Shown piece by piece: positions 58,495 to 64,000 of a DNA stretch of 64,000 nucleotides. The stretch comes from Nonomuraea cypriaca. Its GTDB lineage: Bacteria; Actinomycetota; Actinomycetes; Streptosporangiales; Streptosporangiaceae. The DNA lies in contig NZ_JADOGI010000013.1 of assembly GCF_015645445.1 (NCBI RefSeq), positions 22,217 through 86,216 of the forward strand, written 5' to 3'. Numbering within the stretch: the first letter of the stretch is position 1; every line of letters starts with the position of its first letter. The notes under the pieces are model-generated. The model saw only the letters and a list, made by a program, of their open reading frames with translations. It was not told the DNA's origin and ran no database searches. The position numbers and the translations under genes are program-made.

Positions 58495-59928
58495 ACTTCG
58501 TTGTCCGAAATCCCGCCCGCACAGCAGGGCGGGCTGCACCAGATGCCCGCTCCGCTACCGCCGTTGTGCCATGTCACGGTGGTGGGCCCCCGTAGGAGGG
58601 CCGACCTGGCGCTTCCGGCGGACATCCCGCTGCCGCACGTGCTGCCCGGGTTGTTGCGGGCCATGGGAGAGCTGGGCGGCGACGCGATCGCGGCTCCAGG
58701 CTGGACGCTGCAGCGGCTCGGCGGGGCGCCTTTCGACCTGGGGCAGAGCCTGGGAGCGCTGGGCGTGCTCGACGGGGAGATCCTCTACCTGCGGCCGCGT
58801 GAGGTGGCGCTGCCGCCCGCCAGATACGACGACGTGGCTGACGTGGTGGCCACGGGCGTGCGCGAGGGCAGGGGCAAGTGGGAGGCCAGGCACACGCGCG
58901 CGCTCGGCGGCGGGGCGGCCTCCGGGCTGCTCGTGGCCGGGGCCGTGGTGCTGGCGACCGGCGGGCTGACCCCGATGGTCACCGCGATCGTGGCGGGCGC
59001 GCTGGCGGTGGTGCTCGCCGGGGTCGGCATGGCCATGTCCAGGGCCGTCGGGGACTCGGGCGCGGGTGCTCTGGTGGGTTACGCCGCGCTGCCGTACGCG
59101 TTTTTGGCCGGGCTGCTCGCACCCGCGGCGGGCGGCGGCCTGGCGGACCTGGGGGCGGCGCAGCTGCTCGGGGCGCTGGCCTGCACCGCGCTCGTGGCCA
59201 CGCTCGGTGGCACGGCCATCGCCGACGGCGTGCCGGGATTCCTCGGCACGGCCATCGCCTCCATGGCGGGGGCCGTGGGCGCGGCCGTGGTGATGGTCAC
59301 AGGGGCGTCCGCGGCGGGTGTGGCGGCCGTGTGCGTGGCCGTCGTGATGGCGCTCGGTCCGCTCGTCCCTGTGCTGTCGTTCAAGCTGGCCAGGGTGCCG
59401 CTGCCGCCGATGCCGGCCAACGCCGAGGAGTTGCGCGGCGACAACCAGCAGCTCGACAGCGACTCCGTGCTGGAGCGCACGGGTGCTGCGCAGCGGTACG
59501 CGACCGGCATGGTCATCGGGATCACGCTGGCCGGGATCGGGGCGAACGCGCTGCTCGTGGCCGAGGGCCGGTGGATCGCGGTGGCGATGTCCCTGGTCCT
59601 GTCGTTCACGCAGCTCATGCGGGCGCGGGTGTTCCAGGGGGTCGGGCAGCGGCTGTGGCTGCTGCTCGCGGGGTTCGCCGGGCTGGTCGCGGTGGCCGTC
59701 GAGATCGCGACCCAGGTCGGCGGGGTGGCCGCCGTCGCCGCCGTGCTCGGCCTGCTGTGGACCGCGATGGTGGTCGTCGGCATGGGCGTCTGGTTGCCCA
59801 ACGGGCGGCCGTCGCCGTTCTGGGGCCGGGCGGCCGACATCGTGGAGTGGCTGCTGATCGTCGCGCTGGTGCCGCTGGCACTCGGAGTCCTGGACGTGTA
59901 CGCCTGGGTACGCGGTCTGGGCGGCTAG
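58492..59928 (+). CDS. eccD: Type VII secretion integral membrane protein EccD
   Basis: 478 residues from GTG 58492. The N-terminal ubiquitin-like (YukD) domain contains LCHVTVVGPRRRADLALPAD, VLPGLLRAMGEL, GVLDGEILYLRP. About eleven membrane helices follow (SGLLVAGAVVLATGGL through LLIVALVPLALGVLDVYAWV). EccD forms the main membrane channel ring of the ESX complex with EccB, EccC and EccE. It is the first gene of the plus-strand half, followed by substrates. Confidence 0.93.
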   Translation: MTSLSEIPPAQQGGLHQMPAPLPPLCHVTVVGPRRRADLALPADIPLPHVLPGLLRAMGELGGDAIAAPGWTLQRLGGAPFDLGQSLGALGVLDGEILYLRPREVALPPARYDDVADVVATGVREGRGKWEARHTRALGGGAASGLLVAGAVVLATGGLTPMVTAIVAGALAVVLAGVGMAMSRAVGDSGAGALVGYAALPYAFLAGLLAPAAGGGLADLGAAQLLGALACTALVATLGGTAIADGVPGFLGTAIASMAGAVGAAVVMVTGASAAGVAAVCVAVVMALGPLVPVLSFKLARVPLPPMPANAEELRGDNQQLDSDSVLERTGAAQRYATGMVIGITLAGIGANALLVAEGRWIAVAMSLVLSFTQLMRARVFQGVGQRLWLLLAGFAGLVAVAVEIATQVGGVAAVAAVLGLLWTAMVVVGMGVWLPNGRPSPFWGRAADIVEWLLIVALVPLALGVLDVYAWVRGLGG

Positions 59929-60026
59929 CCGCCGGTCAATGAGGCGTGTCATACGGAACGCCTGTTACTCGTGAGTCAAATGGTGCTTATATAGATGAGC
60001 CAAACCAAAATGCACGGAGGCGACAA

Positions 60027-60353
60027 GTGTCCGAATTCTTTGGGGCGAGCCCGTCCCAGATCTCCAAGGCATCTGGCCATGTGGTCGACACGGCACAGTA
60101 CGTCGAGGGTCTGCGGGTTTCTGTCGAGACCACCGCGAACGGCCTGCTCACGACCGGCTGGCTCGGCCCGGCGGCGGCCAAGTTCAGGACGGCCATGACC
60201 ACCTGGGACAACTCCATGCGGGCCGTGCGGACCGACCTGGAGGGCATCGCGGACAAGATGGGCGTCAACTCGGTCGTCTACAGCGCGGCAGACCAGGACG
60301 TCCAGGCCGGTGTGGGCCGCGTCGAATCGCTACTCAACGTCGACGTCAAGTAG
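60027..60353 (+). CDS. WXG100 family protein (EsxB-like partner)
   Basis: 108 residues from GTG 60027 with GGAGG upstream. The turn motif is in LLTTGWLGPAAAKFRTAMTT; helices on either side (VDTAQYVEGLRVSVETTANG; MRAVRTDLEGIADKMG) complete the hairpin. It is 14 bases from the next WXG100 gene, so the two most likely form the secreted heterodimer. Confidence 0.9.
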   Translation: MSEFFGASPSQISKASGHVVDTAQYVEGLRVSVETTANGLLTTGWLGPAAAKFRTAMTTWDNSMRAVRTDLEGIADKMGVNSVVYSAADQDVQAGVGRVESLLNVDVK

Positions 60354-60367
60354 GAGGGGGGACCTCG

Positions 60368-60682
60368 ATGTCCGCTGAGCTCGACTTCACCAAGGTCAAC
60401 TTCGGCCAGATGGAGATGGCAGAAGGCGACTACGTCAAGATCCTTGGCTCGTTCGAGCGGGCCACCGACGAGCTGCTGGTCAAGCTGAAGAACGAACTGA
60501 CCGGTCACTGGGAGGGCCCCGGTGGCGCGGAGGAGTACTTCAGGCAGCACGAGCAGCGCTGGCAGGCCGCGGCCGACCAGATGCGTACGCAACTGGACGA
60601 GCTGCGCACGGCCCTGCGGATCGCGAACGAGAACTACCGGATGGCCGAGAACCGCAACAAGTCCATCTGGGCCGACGGCTGA
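60368..60682 (+). CDS. WXG100 family protein (EsxA-like partner)
   Basis: 104 residues, ATG 60368 with AGGAGG-like GGAGGGGGGA upstream. The W-x-G turn is in NELTGHWEGPGGAEEYFRQH, with helices LGSFERATDELLVKLK and RTQLDELRTALRIANENYRM. A hairpin follows the gene. Confidence 0.92.
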   Translation: MSAELDFTKVNFGQMEMAEGDYVKILGSFERATDELLVKLKNELTGHWEGPGGAEEYFRQHEQRWQAAADQMRTQLDELRTALRIANENYRMAENRNKSIWADG

Positions 60683-60704
60683 CCCGTACGGGACGCCTTG
60701 CTTC

Positions 60705-60729
60705 TCGGCCACCGCGGCGCGGTGGCCGA
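60705..60729 (+). terminator. Hairpin after the esx pair
   Basis: A perfect 11-bp stem TCGGCCACCGC/GCGGTGGCCGA with a GGC loop, inside a run of same-strand genes. Without a T-run it may reduce read-through, leaving the small substrates more abundant than the genes behind. Confidence 0.7.
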
Positions 60730-60777
60730 AACGCGTGAACGGGGAAAACGTGAACGGGGGGACCGTGGAGGGGGAAC

Positions 60778-61182
60778 ATGGCGGGGCTCGATCCGCAACC
60801 GTGGCCGGGGCTCGATGACAGCGACGACGAGCTCTTCTACGACGTGAGCAAGATGCGCTCGGTCGCCGAGGCCCTGGAGACCGCCCTGGTCCCCACACAG
60901 GGTCCGGGCAGCACGGGTTCGGTCGAGGCCGTCACCGGGGACTTCTCGCTCGACGAGCAGCACATCGGGGAGTGGCCCGCCGCGAGCGCGTTCGCGCGGA
61001 GCGTGAGCACCCTGGTGCCCGACACGAGCACGTACGGCCCGTACTACCTGGGGCGCGGGCAGCAGCTCGCGGGCCTCTACCGGGAGTACGTCGAGTGCTG
61101 CCGGCAGGTCATCCAGGCCATCAGGGACAGCGCCGACGTCTACGAGAACACCAATCCCGTCCAGGGCGACGCCGGGAAGTGA
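60778..61182 (+). CDS. ESX-locus protein, GEWPAA family (first copy)
   Basis: 134 residues, ATG 60778 with GGAGGGGG upstream. An acidic start (LDDSDDELFYDVSKM) is followed by two helical stretches around HIGEWPAASAFARSV and GLYREYVECCRQVIQAIRDS. The same GEWPAA motif and helical layout occur in the protein at 62486, so the two are related. No known family recognised. The size, helices and context suggest a substrate or chaperone of the ESX system. Confidence 0.7.
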   Translation: MAGLDPQPWPGLDDSDDELFYDVSKMRSVAEALETALVPTQGPGSTGSVEAVTGDFSLDEQHIGEWPAASAFARSVSTLVPDTSTYGPYYLGRGQQLAGLYREYVECCRQVIQAIRDSADVYENTNPVQGDAGK

Positions 61183-61188
61183 GAAGTC

Positions 61189-62475
61189 GTGGCCGAGCGG
61201 ACAGTTGAGATCCGCGATTCCTCCGCCCAGCCGACGGAGACATGCATCGCCGCCTCGCGCGAGGAGATCCAGGCGTGGCTGGCGGCCACCTCGCCGACCG
61301 AGGTGCACCGCAGGGGCGAGACGTACGGGAACGTGGCGTCCGCCATCAGGTCGGTGGCCGACGCCCTGCCCGACATCGGGACGAACCTGCGTGACGGGTG
61401 GAGGTCGAGCAGTTCCGCCCAGGTCCAGAAGGCGCTGCGGATGCTCAACGCGAGCGGCGCCAACCTGGCGGAGGCGATGGACCAGATGAGCCAGGCGCTC
61501 ACCCTCTACGGGCGTGACTACCTGCCGACGGCCATCGCCGAGGTACGCGCAGCGGGGGAGGAGCAGTCGGGGGGTTCGCCGCGTCCCGAGCCGTCGCCGT
61601 CGGCGACCGGGACGTACGCGCCGCCGACGATCGACTCGTCGACCGCCGAGCCCTCTCCCTCGCCCGGCGCGGACCCGGGCGCGAAGGACGCCGCCGCCAG
61701 GCAGGCGCTGGAGAAGCTCAACCGCCGCATCATCAGCCTGTACGACTCCCTCCCCGCCGGTGTGACCGTCGATCTCCCCGAGGTGTCGCCGGCCACGGAG
61801 CCCGCGCCCGTGCGCGGCATGCCGCTCGGCGACCAGTCGTCCTATCGGCAGGGGGACTACTGGAACGGCGGCGGGCCTGGCTCGGGCTCGTCCGGCTCCG
61901 GCTCGTACGGCTCGTCCGGTGGTCCTGGCGGCACCGGCGGGTCGGGCCCGGACTCCGGTGGGCGGCCGGACCAGGAGGGCCCGGGCCCTTCCGGCACTCC
62001 CGGTACGGACAACCCTGGGCCCGGCGACTCGGGGGACCAGGACGGGTCGCCGTCCGGGAACGACCGGGATGCCACGGCTCCGCCGGTGATCGGCGACAGC
62101 CCCAGCGGCGACGGGCAGACGCGGACACCGGGTGAGACCTTCGATCCGCGAAGCACCGAGTCGGCGGGCCTGCCGACCTATCCCGTCGGGACCACGCCCA
62201 CGGCGCAGCCCCACCCCGGCTACGCCACACCGCAGGCGAACGCGCCGGCGGTGATCGGCGGGGGTGGCTCGTACAGCCAGGTGAGCGGCGGCGGGGTCGC
62301 ACCGGTGGGCCGGGCGGGCGTGGGCGGCATGGGTGGCATGCCGTTCATGCCGATGGGCGCCGGCGGGGCCGCCGGTGAGGAAGGACAGGACCAGGAGCGC
62401 TCGACGTACCTCAGGGAGGACCGCGACATGTGGGACCCGGAGGAGAGCGCCACGACGCCGGTGATCGGCAGCTGA
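61189..62475 (+). CDS. PPE-like ESX substrate with Gly/Pro-rich C-terminus
   Basis: 428 residues, GTG 61189. The helical N-terminus (ASREEIQAWLAATSPTEVHR, SVADALPDIGTNLRDGWRSS, MDQMSQALTLYGRDYLPTAI) resembles the WXG/PPE domain; the middle is Ser/Gly/Pro-rich (GPGSGSSGSGSYGSSGGPGG). The end STYLREDRDMWDPEESATTP with VIGS is a tail I associate with large actinobacterial ESX-associated proteins. Probably exported or cell-wall associated. Confidence 0.75.
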   Translation: MAERTVEIRDSSAQPTETCIAASREEIQAWLAATSPTEVHRRGETYGNVASAIRSVADALPDIGTNLRDGWRSSSSAQVQKALRMLNASGANLAEAMDQMSQALTLYGRDYLPTAIAEVRAAGEEQSGGSPRPEPSPSATGTYAPPTIDSSTAEPSPSPGADPGAKDAAARQALEKLNRRIISLYDSLPAGVTVDLPEVSPATEPAPVRGMPLGDQSSYRQGDYWNGGGPGSGSSGSGSYGSSGGPGGTGGSGPDSGGRPDQEGPGPSGTPGTDNPGPGDSGDQDGSPSGNDRDATAPPVIGDSPSGDGQTRTPGETFDPRSTESAGLPTYPVGTTPTAQPHPGYATPQANAPAVIGGGGSYSQVSGGGVAPVGRAGVGGMGGMPFMPMGAGGAAGEEGQDQERSTYLREDRDMWDPEESATTPVIGS

Positions 62476-62485
62476 AGGAGGCGAC

Positions 62486-62953
62486 ATGGCACTCCAGACC
62501 GAAGGCGACTGGCCCGGTGCCTCGGACAACGATGAGACCGAGGACCCGTACGCCGATCGCCCCGAGATACGCCGCGTCGCGGGGGAGATGCACGAGCTGC
62601 TCAAGATGCTCACCACCTCGACGGGCATCCCGGCGACGCAGTTCGCGACCGCGCCGGGCGGCGACGCGCCCCAGGCCGAGCCCCTCGAGGGCGCCGGCTC
62701 CCTGCCCGACCTCCAGCAGTTCTGCGCGGTGAGCCAGAACCAGATGGGGGAGTGGCCGGCCGCGATGCAGTACGCGACGGCGGCGATGTCGGCCTACAGG
62801 ATGCTGGTCGGTGAGCCGGGCACCTTCGGCGGCTTCTACGCGACGCTGGTCGACAGCGCGGAACGGTCCTTCGACGGACTGCTGGAGATCGCGCGGACCT
62901 CGGCGAACGCCGAGTCCGCGACTGAGGAAGCCGCCGCGCGGCAGCAAGCCTGA
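62486..62953 (+). CDS. ESX-locus protein, GEWPAA family (second copy)
   Basis: 155 residues, ATG 62486 with GAAGGAGG upstream. Motifs: EIRRVAGEMHELLKMLTTST, SQNQMGEWPAAMQYATAAMS, FGGFYATLVDSAERSFDGLL. It shares GEWPAA and the following helix pattern with 60778-61182, and flanks the PPE-like gene on the other side. Function unknown. Confidence 0.7.
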   Translation: MALQTEGDWPGASDNDETEDPYADRPEIRRVAGEMHELLKMLTTSTGIPATQFATAPGGDAPQAEPLEGAGSLPDLQQFCAVSQNQMGEWPAAMQYATAAMSAYRMLVGEPGTFGGFYATLVDSAERSFDGLLEIARTSANAESATEEAAARQQA

Positions 62954-62967
62954 GACGGAGCACATCC

Positions 62968-64000
62968 ATGGCCGAACCCGAGACGCAGACCCACCAGCTC
63001 CACCTCAACGACACGCAACTGGACACGTCCGTGCACGACGCGGGGTGGCTGGAGAGCACGTTCGTCGACCACATCGACGAGATCAAGAATCAGATCGACG
63101 CCACGAACCCGGACGCCGTACGGCTCGCGGGGCGTTACTACGAAGAGGCCGAGCCGCTGCTGAACAGCTTCGCCAACGGTCTGAAGGAGAAGGCGGGGTC
63201 CCTGGCCGAGCACTATCAGGGGCCGGCGGCGTACGAGACGCAGTTGCAGCTGCGGAGTCTGGCCGCCAGCGCCCGCGAGCTGGGCAGGAAGCTCGGCGCC
63301 ATGGGCAGGTCACTGGTCGGGTACGGGGAAACGCTGAGGTGGGCCCAGCAGAACGTCGTGGAGTCAGCCTATCGTGACTCGCGTTCCGACCGGGACATCG
63401 ACTATGCCGCCGCACTCAATCCGTTCAACAGCAGCCACCGGGGCAACGACCGGGCGGCCGACCATCTGAGAGCGGTCAACGAGAAGATCCTCGAGCACTA
63501 TCAGCAGTTGCCGTCCGAGGTGCAGCAGGCGCTCCCGATGCCTGTCATGCCTGACATGCCGGACTTCAACACCGGCAACGGCGGCGGCACGTACCCGACC
63601 ATGCCGACGGGCGGGCCGGGGGGCGGCGCGTACAACGGGGCCGGGCTCAACCCGGGCTCCATGCCGGGCATGCCGGGCGGGCAGATTCCGGGCGGCCAGA
63701 TTCCGGATGGCGCGACCTATCCGTCCGGGCAGTACCCCGACGGATCCGGGATCGACGGGCTGGACAACAACCCGTACGGCGGGGCCAACCCCTCCGGCCT
63801 GACGGACCCCACGCTCGGGGGGAACCCCAGCATTCCGGCGGCCGCCTCTCCCTCCGCCAATCTCCCGGACTCCCCCTCCACGAACCTCGCGAACTATGAC
63901 CCTTCGCTCGCCCACCCCAACACCGGGTACACCACGCCCACGGGCCCCAGCACGGGGCTGGGCACCGGCATCCCCGGCGGCGGCGCGGGCGGTGCGGGCG
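62968..64000 (+). CDS. Large ESX substrate-like protein (3' end beyond window)
   Basis: ATG 62968 with ACGGAG 8 bases upstream opens a frame with no stop for 344 codons. The N-terminal 180 residues are helical (HDAGWLESTFVDHIDEIKNQ, RYYEEAEPLLNSFANGLKEK, SLAASARELGRKLGAMGRSL) in the manner of WXG/PPE domains; the rest is Pro/Gly/Met-rich (MPGMPGGQIPGGQIPDG; MPVMPDMPDF). It continues the row of ESX-associated substrates. Confidence 0.8.
   Translation, partial: MAEPETQTHQLHLNDTQLDTSVHDAGWLESTFVDHIDEIKNQIDATNPDAVRLAGRYYEEAEPLLNSFANGLKEKAGSLAEHYQGPAAYETQLQLRSLAASARELGRKLGAMGRSLVGYGETLRWAQQNVVESAYRDSRSDRDIDYAAALNPFNSSHRGNDRAADHLRAVNEKILEHYQQLPSEVQQALPMPVMPDMPDFNTGNGGGTYPTMPTGGPGGGAYNGAGLNPGSMPGMPGGQIPGGQIPDGATYPSGQYPDGSGIDGLDNNPYGGANPSGLTDPTLGGNPSIPAAASPSANLPDSPSTNLANYDPSLAHPNTGYTTPTGPSTGLGTGIPGGGAGGAG

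Overview
This window comes from a high-GC actinomycete. Third codon positions are strongly G/C, GTG and TTG starts are common, genes overlap by ATGA/GTGA/TTGA, and there are both actinobacterial gas-vesicle genes and a mycosin/EccC/EccD type VII secretion (ESX) locus. The mix of ESX, gas vesicles and plant-polysaccharide genes suggests a Streptosporangiaceae member such as Nonomuraea or a relative (inference; no rRNA or marker gene is present).

Layout. (1) 0-3.7 kb: an O-methyltransferase cut by the left edge, a secreted beta/gamma-crystallin-like protein and two copies of a short intergenic repeat. (2) 1.9-10.4 kb: phosphohexomutase, purine nucleoside phosphorylase, M20 hydrolase, cyclotransferase-like protein and LpdA flavoprotein. 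This block resembles Rv3303c-Rv3308 of Mycobacterium tuberculosis as I remember it, with an inserted double-Lrp regulator and a divergent MHS transporter. (3) 10.5-32.5 kb: a probable xyloglucan locus. It holds a GH31 alpha-xylosidase, two sugar ABC importers lacking ATPases, a secreted and a cytoplasmic GH3, a GH74-CBM2 xyloglucanase, a ROK regulator and a LacI regulator. Three transcription units carry the same TTGGT-N6-ACCAAAC-like site, and the GH3-lacI unit has a perfect 16-bp LacI-type palindrome.

(4) 32.6-36.6 kb: a compact gas-vesicle operon, gvpA-F-G-O-J-L-S-K, in which four proteins carry expanded low-complexity repeats. (5) 36.6-46.8 kb: an accessory, decaying region. It holds a tandem DUF6506 protein behind a MerR-type promoter, the tail of an ECF41 sigma factor beside its oxidoreductase partner, a HigBA toxin-antitoxin pair, an IS200/IS605 element that replaced the divergent 5' ends of a tetR/SDR pair, a frameshifted TAP-like hydrolase, and a second higA whose toxin gene has been deleted.

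(6) 46.9-50.2 kb: a Gly-rich membrane protein and a biotin-dependent carboxylase alpha chain. (7) 50.4-64 kb: a type VII secretion locus with a WXG100 protein, mycosin, a membrane pseudokinase, EccC and EccD (divergent), an EsxA/B-like pair and four further substrate-like proteins, the last cut by the right edge. EccB and EccE are not in the window.

A recurring feature is short tandem duplication, both inside genes (mutase, gvpO, gvpL, gvpS, gvpK, pseudokinase) and across stop codons (PNP/mutase junction, eccC 3' end).
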